A stretch of 64,000 nucleotides of DNA from an uncultured Alphaproteobacteria bacterium (GTDB lineage Bacteria; Pseudomonadota; Alphaproteobacteria; UBA6615), in NCBI GenBank assembly GCA_943787745.1, contig CALSNJ010000002.1, positions 1,112,668 through 1,176,667 on the forward strand, in the 5' to 3' direction. The notes below the pieces were generated by a model. The model saw only the letters and a list, made by a program, of their open reading frames with translations, had not been told where the DNA came from and did not search any database. This document shows positions 17,564 to 25,664 of this stretch, piece by piece. Position 1 is the first letter of the stretch; the number at the start of each line of letters is the position of its first letter. The position numbers and the translations under genes were made by a program.

Positions 17564-18221
17564 CTAAGCGACATGTTCAATGTCCTCGAGGGCGGCCTCG
17601 CGATAACCCTCCTCGGTTAGTTCATCAGGCTGCGGGTTTTTCCACTGCTCGCGCTGGTGGATGAGCGATGAATAAACATGCTCCGGATCAGTTAGCCGCG
17701 TGGCCTTGTTTCCCGTTGGCCAATTGCTTGGTGGAATTTTGGGGACCGAATAATTGTCGCAGACCGCGCCCATGAGCATTGCAAACGGCTTCTCGCCTAG
17801 CGAGCCCCAGCCCCAATCCTTTGGCCAGCCAGACGCCGTTGCGGCCGCAACCCTGAGCGAGCTCTCGAGCTCGTACAGCCTTTCGTAGTGCTTTGCCGCG
17901 CGCTTGATCGCCAGCACGAACGTCTTGCCAGTTTTTTCGAGCTCATCAGTCAGCTCGCAACAGCGCTCACGGTCGGCATCGCGCAGAGCCTTCTCGGCCT
18001 CTGCTTTTTCGGCCTCGTGTCGCCGCTCGGCTTCATGCAGTGCCATCCGCTTTAGTCGCAGTTGCTCGCGAACTGCCACGATCTCGCGTGCCGCGTCGAC
18101 CATGCTGTCGCCGGTCTCAACGCCAGAGATCGGCTGCGGTCCGCGACTTGGTTTCAAGGTCGGCGGTCAGCAGAGCCAAGTCGGCACGCAGACGCTCGAC
18201 GGCTTCGAAGGTGTTGGTCAT
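17564..18221 (-). pseudogene. Coiled-coil phage-like protein with an early frameshift
   Basis: The natural start appears to be MTNTFEAVERLRADLALLTA at 18221, preceded by TTGGAG, but that frame stops at TGA 18117-18119 after 34 codons. The next frame continues DSMVDAAREIVAVREQLRLK and a long charged coiled coil (HEAERRHEAEKAEAEKALRD) before a folded tail (GWPKDWGWGSLGEKPFAMLM). The two pieces fit as one protein of about 220 residues. Function unknown. Alternatively the second part is translated alone from an internal ATG near 18103. Confidence 0.45.
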
Positions 18222-18533
18222 GGAAAACTCCAATAATTTTAAGCGTGGGTGGATCAGATACAAACGGCACCCCCCGGGGGGCGGCGGGTACGCCTCGTGC
18301 ACACGCGACGGCAGGCCGGCGTAAGTACGGCGTAAGCTGAGCGAGGTGATTGCCCGGAAACCGCAGACTTCTGGGCGAAAACGGCTGATAGGGGATCAGT
18401 AGCCCACCCGGGGCTCGAGGCGACGCCGGCCAACGGCACCCCGGGCGGGCGGCTCGGCCGCGGGAGGGAGCGCCGCGGCAGAGTGTTCGAGATTGCGGGA
18501 GCATCCCCCGGACCCCCTGCTTCCTTATGGGGG
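18222..18533. other. GC-rich non-coding stretch with a 12-bp CG palindrome
   Basis: I see no convincing gene here. The stretch contains the palindrome CCCCCCGGGGGG near 18272-18283 and several GC-rich short repeats. It separates the coiled-coil pseudogene from the HTH gene and could be part of a replication-origin or leader region, but nothing in it decides that. Confidence 0.3.
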
Positions 18534-18905
18534 CTACCATCGCCGGGTCCTCGCGCCCCAGCCGATGTCCAACTCTTTGTTGGACGGGAGCGGTTGGTGT
18601 GGATGGTAAAGCAGCTGGTAACGGTTACCGCGCTGGAAAGAGCCGCGCTGGCGCTTGCCCTTTGGAAGCAATATGCGCAGCAGCTCATTTTGATAAAGTT
18701 CCTTCAGCGCGCGCGACACGTCAGCTTGATCTATGCCGCCTGCCAGCTCTCCAATCGTTCGCTGATTTGGATAACAAATACCGTTCGGACTGGCGTAGTG
18801 ACCGAGGGCTGCCAAGACGCGCCACGTATTTCCGCGCTTGATAAGCGGAACAGCGCGAACAGGAATTATCGAGTAGAGCCGGCGGTCGACATTCATGCCA
18901 GCCAC
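18534..18905 (-). CDS. Helix-turn-helix protein of a phage/plasmid replication module
   Basis: A 123-residue protein with a HTH_36-like winged helix: TWRVLAALGHYASPNGICYP, then QRTIGELAGGIDQADVSRAL and KELYQNELLRILLPKGKRQR. This arrangement is typical of small replication initiators or regulators next to RepA-type helicases. The start may be the ATG at 18905 or 18896. It lies directly upstream (in transcription) of the coiled-coil gene and downstream of the RepA-like ATPase. Two inverted repeats sit just before its start codon. This is the only apparently intact gene in the module. Confidence 0.6.
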   Translation of the reverse strand: MAGMNVDRRLYSIIPVRAVPLIKRGNTWRVLAALGHYASPNGICYPNQRTIGELAGGIDQADVSRALKELYQNELLRILLPKGKRQRGSFQRGNRYQLLYHPHQPLPSNKELDIGWGARTRRW

Positions 18906-18915
18906 CTAACGTAAG

Positions 18916-18947
18916 GGGGTACAACCCCTACAAGTTGTACAACTTGT
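18916..18947. promoter_or_regulatory. Operator-like inverted repeats before the HTH gene
   Basis: 18930-18947 is a perfect 18-bp palindrome, ACAAGTTGTACAACTTGT. Directly beside it, 18916-18928 contains GGGGT-ACA-ACCCC. Both lie within 45 bases upstream of the HTH gene start and between it and the RepA-like ATPase gene. A binding site for the HTH protein (autoregulation) is the simplest reading; an origin element is another. Confidence 0.55.
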
Positions 18948-18975
18948 GCAGGTTGTTGTTGTTTAGTGGCTAGCA

Positions 18976-19901
18976 TCAGAACAACTCCTCACCCGAAAGC
19001 TCCCACGGCGCACCGCGACGCTCGCGGCGGATCTTCTTGGCCGCTTCAAGCGCCCTGCACATTCGGCTCAGGTTGCCGGTATCAATGCCCAGATCGGCAC
19101 TCATCTCGACTTGCGTCGCAGGCCCTACCGCCAGCATCTCGAGAATGTCGGCTTGCCTATCCGCCCTGCCCCGAAGTTCGGCACCTGCAGATCCGTCGAT
19201 TTCAAATTGATGCCCGTTCAGTCGAAAGCGCTTCACGCTGGAGGCAACCAACCGCCCCTTGGTGTGCAGAACGGTCTGGCCGCCTTCACTCAGCAGAACC
19301 ATTAGATTGTCGGGAACAGCCGCGAGTGCGGTCGATCCGAGTATGCGGTCGAAAGGGTCCTCGGCGTTGTCGTGAACCGAAGCCTTGCGCGTGTGATGGA
19401 TACAGACGCAGCTGAGATCATGCGCGGCGAACAGCTCCTTGAGTTCAGCCATCGACTCAGTCTCGCCCTCATACCCGCGCTCTGATCCCGGGCGTTTTAC
19501 CTTGGCGAGGGTGTCGATGACCGTCAGCGGCGGCGATAGCCTCTCCAGCAGGCGATTGAGCTGGTCGTACCCGCCAGCGTCCATCTTCGGGAACTGGCCT
19601 TCGTGAAACAGGCGGATATTTAGCTGATCCGACATCCATCCAAAGCGTCCCTGAAGCATCGGCAGCGAGTACTCGAGCGCTAGGTACAGCACCGGGGCGG
19701 TGGCATGCCGACCTCGAACGCCAGCCACTCCATAAACGTGCTTTTGCCCGCTTTCGGCGCGCCAGCCAGCAATGTGAACCCATGCGGCAGGTGCTCATGC
19801 ACCGGGTCAGGTGTTGTGATATCGGTTCGGGAGAGCTGGGCCAGCGTCAAGCCGAGCCCGTCATCGACCGGCTCGGCTGCGCTGGAGCTCGACGCATCAG
19901 G
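18976..19901 (-). pseudogene. RepA-like hexameric helicase ATPase (AAA_25), frameshifted
   Basis: The N-terminal part is read in the frame that follows the TGA at 19902 and contains the Walker A motif in HGFTLLAGAPKAGKSTFMEW. The frame then changes near 19703-19715 and continues APVLYLALEYSLPMLQGRFG, Walker B-like PPLTVIDTLAKVKR, sensor CVCIHHTRKA and a C-terminal winged-helix-like region (ATQVEMSADLGIDTGNLSRM). This is the RecA-like replicative helicase found in phage and plasmid replication modules. As read, the gene is broken by one indel; the N-terminal part shares its frame with the upstream Toprim gene, so the two may once have been one polypeptide. Confidence 0.65.
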
Positions 19902-20247
19902 TCACTGAGGCTGCGTTGCCGCTATGGCCAGCCAGTCCGCGACATCGCCCTTGTCCGGCAGCCCCGGCAGATCGGCAGACCGAAACCGCCCTGGCGTAAT
20001 CGCCCAAGGCGATCGGCAACCTTGCGACAGTGCGCTTCGCCCGCCGTCATCGTTGTCGGGCAGGATCACCACAGTCGCGGCCGGCGAAATGCTCGGCTCA
20101 GCTCGGGCTGCCAATTCCCCGCGCCGCCTGCGTTGCATGTGGCGACCAAGGCCAAGGCGGTTCAGGGCATCCGCGCACTTCTCACCTTCGACCACATAGA
20201 TCGTGGCGTGTCTGACGTCAGCGCCTATGGAACAAACTAGCCGGATT
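19902..20247 (-). pseudogene. Toprim primase domain, cut by an IS and frameshifted
   Basis: The conserved Toprim landmarks are IYVVEGEKCADALNRLGL, VVILPDNDDGG and DLPGLPDKGDVADWLA, which identify a phage/plasmid DNA primase. Between the landmarks the correct residues appear in another frame (VATCNAGGAGNWQPELSRAF and EAHCRKVADRLGRLRQGG), so at least three or four indels have accumulated. The 5' part is missing because the IS at 20250 interrupts the gene. It ends at TGA 19902, in frame with the RepA-like ATPase start. Confidence 0.6.
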
Positions 20248-20295
20248 TCATAAGGGAGGATTTCTGGCTCATCGTAGTGACCGAAGGGAACGAAG

Positions 20296-20670
20296 ATGAG
20301 ACAGAAATCGCAGACCCGCCAGACGGGTGCCGCCAAGGCGATCAAGGACATCCGCCGGGCAACGCGCAAGCAATATTCTGCTGAAGAGAAGATCCGCATT
20401 GTGCTGGACGGATTGCGTGGTGAAGAAACGATCGCGGAGTTATGCCGCCGGGAAGGCATTGCGCAGAGCATTTATTACAAGTGGTCGAAAGAGTTTCTTG
20501 AAGCTGGCAAGCGTCGACTTGCGGGTGATACGGCTCGTGCGGCTTCTACGGGCGAGGTTCAAGCCCTTCGCCGTGAAGCACGTGATTTGAAGGAGGTTGT
20601 TGCTGAGCAGACCCTGGAGCTCAGGTTGCTTAAAAAAAGCATGACCGCGGATGGGGGAGACGACGAATGA
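20296..20670 (+). CDS. IS3-family transposase OrfA
   Basis: A 124-residue protein with helix-turn-helix YSAEEKIRIVLDGLRGEETI then CRREGIAQSIYYKWSKEFLE, and a C-terminal coiled coil (REARDLKEVVAEQTLELRLL). Near its end the sequence has seven A followed by G (20632-20639), an A-AAA-AAG slippery heptamer. The -1 frame from there is open and runs directly into orfB, so an OrfAB fusion is very likely made by programmed frameshifting. Confidence 0.93.
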   Translation: MRQKSQTRQTGAAKAIKDIRRATRKQYSAEEKIRIVLDGLRGEETIAELCRREGIAQSIYYKWSKEFLEAGKRRLAGDTARAASTGEVQALRREARDLKEVVAEQTLELRLLKKSMTADGGDDE

Positions 20671-21647
20671 GATACCCCGCATCTGAGAAACTTGAGATCA
20701 TCCGCCTTGTCGAGCAGTCTCACCTGCCCATCAAGCAGACGCTGGACAAGCTAGGTATCCCCCGCACCACGTTTTATCGCTGGTATGACCGCTATCAGCT
20801 TGGTGGTTCGGAGGCCCTGGAAGATCAATCGCCCAGGCCATCGCGGGTCTGGAACCGCATTCCTGATGACGTTCGCCGGCGGATCATTGCCCTGGCCCTG
20901 GATGTGCCGGAACTGTCTCCTCGCGAACTGGCAGTACGCTTCACTGATACAGAAAGCTACTTTGTCTCAGAGGCTTCCGTCTATCGCCTGCTTAAATCCC
21001 TTGATCTGATTACCAGCCGTGCATTCATCGTCATCAAGGCTGCTGATGAGTTCAAGGAAAAGACGACCGCGATCAATCAACTGTGGCAGACCGACTTCAC
21101 CTATCTGAAGGTCATCGGCTGGGGCTGGATGTACTTATCGACGATCCTTGATGATTACTCTCGCTATATCATTGCCTGGAAGCTGTGCACGACCATGAAG
21201 ACCAGCGATGTGACCGAGACGCTGAACCTCGCCTTGCAGGCATCGGACTGTGATCAGGCCCATGTTGTGCACAAGCCGAGACTGTTATCGGACAATGGCT
21301 CCAGCTACGTCTCTGGTGAGCTGGCGGAATGGCTGGATGAAAAGAAGATGAAGCACGTCAGGGGTGCACCGTATCATCCGCAAACTCAGGGTAAGATCGA
21401 ACGATGGCATCAGACGCTGAAGAACCGCATCCTGCTGGAAAACTACTTCTTCCCGGCAGATCTTGAGGCGCAGATCGAGGCGTTCGTCGATCATTACAAC
21501 CATCAACGCTACCACGAGAGCATCAACAACCTTACCCCTGCAGACGTCTACTTCGGGCGGGGCCAAGCCATTTTACAACAACGGGAAAGGATCAAACGGA
21601 AAACGATGAAGGCCCGGCGCTTGCAATACCGCAAATACGCCGCCTAA
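20667..21647 (+). CDS. IS3-family transposase OrfB (DDE integrase)
   Basis: A 326-residue protein overlapping orfA by ATGA. It has an N-terminal HTH (ASEKLEIIRLVEQSHLPIKQ), an HTH_21-like linker (SVYRLLKSLDLI) and the rve core: Asp in LWQTDFTYLKV, Asp in LLSDNGSSYV, and Glu in GKIERWHQTL. The gene is intact and the element looks recent compared with the decayed gene it interrupts. Confidence 0.94.
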   Translation: MRYPASEKLEIIRLVEQSHLPIKQTLDKLGIPRTTFYRWYDRYQLGGSEALEDQSPRPSRVWNRIPDDVRRRIIALALDVPELSPRELAVRFTDTESYFVSEASVYRLLKSLDLITSRAFIVIKAADEFKEKTTAINQLWQTDFTYLKVIGWGWMYLSTILDDYSRYIIAWKLCTTMKTSDVTETLNLALQASDCDQAHVVHKPRLLSDNGSSYVSGELAEWLDEKKMKHVRGAPYHPQTQGKIERWHQTLKNRILLENYFFPADLEAQIEAFVDHYNHQRYHESINNLTPADVYFGRGQAILQQRERIKRKTMKARRLQYRKYAA

Positions 21648-21767
21648 CATCTTAAACCAGATGAGCCAGATCCTCCCTTGGATCAGCCCGCCAGTTGTTC
21701 CAATTTATATGACGACGGACACACGCTGGTTCATGAAAAATCAGGCGGCAGAACTCGCCGTTTCATC

Positions 21768-22313
21768 TCATATCGCCAACAGAGGTTTGTGCGGCTTAAC
21801 GGGCATTTGCACGTCAATCTCGTCGTCCTTGCGAACAAGGCCGCTTGCGCGCACGACACCCATGACGCCAGCCTTGAAAACAGGCTGACCAGCGCCGTCT
21901 TTGGCTATGAGTGCCTTCAACAAGCCTTTTTGAAAGTTCTCAATTTGCACACACGGAGTCCTGCGGCCGGTCAGTTCGATACGCGCCTCACCAATCTCTA
22001 AAACAGCACCAACCGGAAGACTCAGAAGATCAATTCCACAGGTCGTAATATTCTCCCCAAGGTCACCAGGTTCGAGCGTAAATCCGCCACCAGCAAGCTC
22101 GGTAAACAACTCTGCGTGCATCAGATGGACCTGTCGGAGATTCGGCGCCGCAGCGTCCTTGTTCCTGAGATACAGATGCTGGACGGTTCTGCCGCTGTGG
22201 GCGTCTCCTTCAACACCAAGTCCTTCAACGAGTCTGATTTCATGGACCCCGGGTTTCGAGAACCCGTTCCCGGGAGAACAACAAACCGCAACAACCGTGC
22301 CCGACGCAGCCAT
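21768..22313 (-). CDS. MOSC domain protein
   Basis: A 181-residue protein with MOSC features: GLGVEGDAHSGRTVQHLYLR near the N-terminus, GDLGENITTCGIDL in the middle, and the conserved cysteine in RRTPCVQIENFQKG. MOSC proteins bind or transfer sulfur or molybdenum cofactor derivatives. It is the first apparently undisturbed chromosomal gene to the right of the island. The promoter region is shared with the divergent TRAP transporter and contains strong inverted repeats. Confidence 0.85.
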   Translation of the reverse strand: MAASGTVVAVCCSPGNGFSKPGVHEIRLVEGLGVEGDAHSGRTVQHLYLRNKDAAAPNLRQVHLMHAELFTELAGGGFTLEPGDLGENITTCGIDLLSLPVGAVLEIGEARIELTGRRTPCVQIENFQKGLLKALIAKDGAGQPVFKAGVMGVVRASGLVRKDDEIDVQMPVKPHKPLLAI

Positions 22314-22352
22314 GGACTAGACTCCTTGTTTCTCGCTCATGTTCGTCACGGT

Positions 22353-22405
22353 AATTGTAAACAATTGGTCGCGGTTTGGTGTTCGCAAACCGTACCAATT
22401 TTTTT
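22353..22405 (+). promoter_or_regulatory. Overlapping palindrome and terminator-like hairpin in the dctP leader
   Basis: 22353-22366 is a palindrome (AATTGT-AA-ACAATT). It overlaps the 5' arm of a second hairpin, 22363-22400, with outer arms AATTGGT/ACCAATT and inner arms CGGTTTG/CAAACCG around a 7-base loop, followed by a T7 run ending at 22405. On the plus strand this is a textbook intrinsic terminator, with an alternative upstream hairpin sharing its 5' arm. It lies 175 bases before dctP. It could be a transcription attenuator or an operator for the divergent pair. Confidence 0.55.
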
Positions 22406-22579
22406 CCCATCGCGTTCGATTGTGCTAGCCTTTCGCAGGCCGGGGCGCGTCAAATCCCTATCATAATCGGATAGCCTCGAGCCGAGAGGAAAGTCATCTT
22501 TCCCGACATTTTGCAGTGGAGGATATGCACCCCATCGGGCGTGCGTATTGGGTTTTTAATTTTTGTGGAGGACGTAATC

Positions 22580-23656
22580 ATGAAGAGTAGAATTCTTTCC
22601 AAGACCGCCCTGGGCTTTGCTGCTGTTGCGGCCGGCGCCATGGCAGTCATGTCCACGGCTAACGCCGCGGACTTCAAAATGACCGCAAGCTCGAGCCACC
22701 CGCCGGTGGTGCCCTGGGTGAAAACCATTCAGGACTTTGTCGTTCCGGAATCGGTCAAACGCGCAAAGGCACTGGGCCACAACATCGAGTGGACCGAGGC
22801 TTATGCCGGTGCACTCTATAACTTCAAGAACACCCTTGAGGGTATTGGCGATGGTCTGGGTGATGTGGGCTGGGTTGGCACCCTTTGGGAGCCGAACAAG
22901 CTGCCCCTTCAGAATGTCACCTTTGTCATGCCGTTCGTGACGGAAAACGTGAAGCTCGCGGCTGACCTGCAGAACGCGATGCACAATGATATTCCGGAGA
23001 TGAAGGCTGCGTTTATCAAGAACAATCAGGTCTATCTCGGTCCGCAGACGATTGATGATTACGTCATCGTCTCGAAGACTCCGATCACCAGTCTGGCTGA
23101 TCTCAAGGGCATGAAGTTTTATGCTCCGGGTGCCTCTGCAGCATGGCTGAAGGGTACCGGCGCCATCGGCGTGAACGGTGGCCTTCCCGTCTACTACAAC
23201 GGCATCAAGACCGGCGTAACCGACGGTGCCATTGTGCCGGGAACCGGCATTGTGCCGTTCAAGCTTCATGAAGCTGCACCTTATGTGACCAAAGTCGGCC
23301 TCGGCGGCGGCATCACGGGTGCCTTGACCATGAACAAAAACACCTTCGACAAACTGCCGCCGGAACTGCAGCAGATGTTCCTTGATCTGGGTCAGGAATA
23401 TGGTGAACTCGTTGCGAAACGTGTTGCCGGATTCCACGATGCCAGCTTCAACAAGATCCTGCCCGAAGCCGGAGCAAAGGTTTCCACACTGCCCCTCGAA
23501 GAGCAAAAGAAGTGGGCCGCTGGTCTTCCCGATCTTGCTGGTGAATGGGTTGCCCAGATGAAAGAAAAGGGCCTTCCCGGTGAGCAGGTGATGAGAGCCT
23601 ATATGGAAGGTGTTCGCGCCGCAGGTGAGACACCTGTTCGCAACTGGGACCAGTAG
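22580..23656 (+). CDS. TRAP transporter substrate-binding protein (DctP family)
   Basis: A 358-residue periplasmic protein with a clear signal peptide (MKSRILSKTALGFAAVAAGA to TANAAD) and the DctP fold. Family landmarks include the helix-capping region LGPQTIDDYVIVSKTPI and the ligand-arginine region near DLKGMKFYAPG. A GGAGG ribosome site lies 10 bases before the ATG at 22580; an upstream start would give a nonsense extension. It delivers an organic acid to the fused permease encoded next. The ligand cannot be told from sequence. Confidence 0.93.
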   Translation: MKSRILSKTALGFAAVAAGAMAVMSTANAADFKMTASSSHPPVVPWVKTIQDFVVPESVKRAKALGHNIEWTEAYAGALYNFKNTLEGIGDGLGDVGWVGTLWEPNKLPLQNVTFVMPFVTENVKLAADLQNAMHNDIPEMKAAFIKNNQVYLGPQTIDDYVIVSKTPITSLADLKGMKFYAPGASAAWLKGTGAIGVNGGLPVYYNGIKTGVTDGAIVPGTGIVPFKLHEAAPYVTKVGLGGGITGALTMNKNTFDKLPPELQQMFLDLGQEYGELVAKRVAGFHDASFNKILPEAGAKVSTLPLEEQKKWAAGLPDLAGEWVAQMKEKGLPGEQVMRAYMEGVRAAGETPVRNWDQ

Positions 23657-23657
23657 G

Positions 23658-25625
23658 TTGAGCGAATCCGACAACCCGTCGGCAACAAAGAACGGCGGGG
23701 CTTTGGGCACGTACCAAAGCCTCGTCGGCCTTTTTATAAAACTGACATCGCTCTTCAACAGCGCAGGTTCCGTCTGGATTTTCGGCCTGATGTTTCTGAT
23801 CTGCGCCGACATCATCGCGCGCGCGGGTTTCAACGCCCCGATCCGTGGTGTGACGGAAATCGTCGGATACACGCTGATCGGAGCTGTTTTTCTTCAGCTC
23901 GCGCATTCCCTGCATGTCGGGCGCTTCTCGCGCGCCGAAATGTTTATCGAGCCACTCGCGCGCAAACATCCCGTAACAGCTGCGCTGTTTCAGATGGTGT
24001 TTTCTGCCGGCGGTGTGTTCGTCTTCGGTTTGATCGCGTTCGGCACGACATCGAAATTCGAGGAAGCGTGGCCTGATCTCAAATTCGGCGTCGAAGGCGA
24101 CTTTACGATCCTTGTCTGGCCGCTGCGCCTGATCATCCTGATCGGCGCGACCATGGTGGCCGTAAAATATCTTTCCCTGCTGACCGATTATGCGATCGAC
24201 CTGCGGCAGCATTTGAAAGCCCGCAAATCAGCCGAAAAGAAAGAGCCGCTCGGCCTTTACTACCTGTTCATTCTGGTCGCGCTTTTCGCGGCCGGCTGGT
24301 ACGTGGCGACCGGTGAGTTCACTCGGGTCGAGATCGGGCTGTTTTCACTCGCCGGTATGATCGTGGTCATTTTCATGGGCCTGCATATCGGCATCGGGCT
24401 CATCCTTCTCGGCTTTGCCGGCATCTGGATGATGATGGGGTCGCCCAATATTGCGATCAACACCGTCAAGCTGGCCTCCAACGAGTTCCTGCGAAACTTT
24501 TTCTTCGGCGTGATTCCGCTGTTCGTCCTTATGGGACTTGTGGTGAACGAGTCCGACGTCGGGGGCGACACCTTCGATGTGGCCCGCTGGGCACTGCGAA
24601 AGGTCAAGGGCGGGCTTGGCGTGGCCACCGTGGCGGCGAACGCCGTCTTCGCCGCCATAACAGGATCATCCATCGCGTCGGCAGCTGTCTTCACCAAGCT
24701 GGCGGCCCCCCACATGATCAAGCACGGCTACACGCCCACCTTCGCGGTCGGCACCGTTGCGGGCAGTTCTGTTCTTGGCATGCTCATTCCGCCAAGCCTG
24801 CTGCTCATCATCTATGGCTTTGTTGCCGAGCAATCCGTCGGATTGCTGTTCCTGGCCGCCGTGATCCCGGGAATCATTCTCGCCATCGCCATGGGGCTTT
24901 CCATTGTTGCAATGGCGCATTTCTGGCCGAGTTATGTTGGTCGCCCGAACGAATCCGAACAGGTGAACCTGAAAATCGGTGATGCCGCGCAGATGGTGTT
25001 CCCGATCATCCTTCTGATTGGCGCCGTCATGGGGGGAATTTATGGCGGGCTGTTTACGCCCGTTGAAGCCGGTGCGGTCGGTGCAGCCGGTGCGCTCATC
25101 ATTGCACTGATCAAGCGTCGGCTGACCTGGCCCAAGCTCTGGACGGTGCTGCTCGAAACCGGACACACAACAGTTTCGATCCTGTTCCTGATCATGGCCG
25201 CCAATATCTATGGCCGGATGCTCGCCCTTTCGGGCCTGCCCCAGTTTGCCAGTGAGTTTATCGGCGGGGCCGATCTCGGTTTCTTCTGGTTCATGGTGTT
25301 CTACATCATCCTGGTCATCATCCTGGGTATGTTCCTGGATGCGATCTCGATCATGCTGATCATTCTGCCGCTGGTGCTGCCGATTGTTCAGGCCTTTGGC
25401 GGCGATCTGATCTGGTTCGGAATCGTGACGGTCATCGCCGTGGAGATGGGATTGCTGACGCCCCCACTTGGGATTGCGGTCTATGTGGTGAGATCCACGA
25501 TCTCAGACTCATCGATCACCCTTAATCAGATTTTCAAGGGTGCCTTCCCGTATGTGGTCATCATGCTGGCCGTGACAATCCTGCTGATCGCGTTTCCGCA
25601 ATTGTCGCTTGTTTTGCTCAACTAG
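23658..25625 (+). CDS. TRAP transporter fused permease (DctQ-DctM)
   Basis: A protein of about 655 residues joining a small four-helix DctQ domain (about residues 25-185; SVWIFGLMFLICADIIARAG) to a large DctM domain with some 12 helices (GLHIGIGLILLGFAGIWMMM; ITGSSIASAAVFTKLAAPHM; FTPVEAGAVGAAGALIIALI). It imports the DctP-bound solute with Na+ or H+. The start is uncertain: TTG at 23658 directly after the dctP stop fits best, while GTG at 23610 would overlap dctP. Domain fusion is known but less common than separate genes. Confidence 0.92.
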   Translation: MSESDNPSATKNGGALGTYQSLVGLFIKLTSLFNSAGSVWIFGLMFLICADIIARAGFNAPIRGVTEIVGYTLIGAVFLQLAHSLHVGRFSRAEMFIEPLARKHPVTAALFQMVFSAGGVFVFGLIAFGTTSKFEEAWPDLKFGVEGDFTILVWPLRLIILIGATMVAVKYLSLLTDYAIDLRQHLKARKSAEKKEPLGLYYLFILVALFAAGWYVATGEFTRVEIGLFSLAGMIVVIFMGLHIGIGLILLGFAGIWMMMGSPNIAINTVKLASNEFLRNFFFGVIPLFVLMGLVVNESDVGGDTFDVARWALRKVKGGLGVATVAANAVFAAITGSSIASAAVFTKLAAPHMIKHGYTPTFAVGTVAGSSVLGMLIPPSLLLIIYGFVAEQSVGLLFLAAVIPGIILAIAMGLSIVAMAHFWPSYVGRPNESEQVNLKIGDAAQMVFPIILLIGAVMGGIYGGLFTPVEAGAVGAAGALIIALIKRRLTWPKLWTVLLETGHTTVSILFLIMAANIYGRMLALSGLPQFASEFIGGADLGFFWFMVFYIILVIILGMFLDAISIMLIILPLVLPIVQAFGGDLIWFGIVTVIAVEMGLLTPPLGIAVYVVRSTISDSSITLNQIFKGAFPYVVIMLAVTILLIAFPQLSLVLLN

Positions 25626-25664
25626 GACCTGTCCGTGAATGCACACGGTCGGGCGGGGAATTCC

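Larger units (their letters stand above)
20250..21681 (+). mobile_element. Second IS3-family insertion sequence, about 1.43 kb
   Basis: The inner inverted repeats are AAGGGAGGATTTCTGGCTCATC on the left (20252-20273, split here as AAGGGAGGAT and CTGGCTCATC with a TT insertion) and the complement of GATGAGCCAGATCCTCCCTT on the right (21660-21679). It carries overlapping orfA and orfB on the plus strand. It disrupts the Toprim primase gene. Exact outer ends and target duplication could not be fixed by eye. It is unrelated in sequence to copies A and B. Confidence 0.85.

Noticed and set aside
21678-22001. 107-codon plus-strand frame right of the third IS
   Set aside because: It overlaps the MOSC gene antisense and does not continue the Toprim frame; no support as a gene.
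22556-23872. Minus-strand open frame of 438 codons across dctP
   Set aside because: Shadow of the DctP gene, which has a signal peptide, ribosome site and family motifs on the plus strand.
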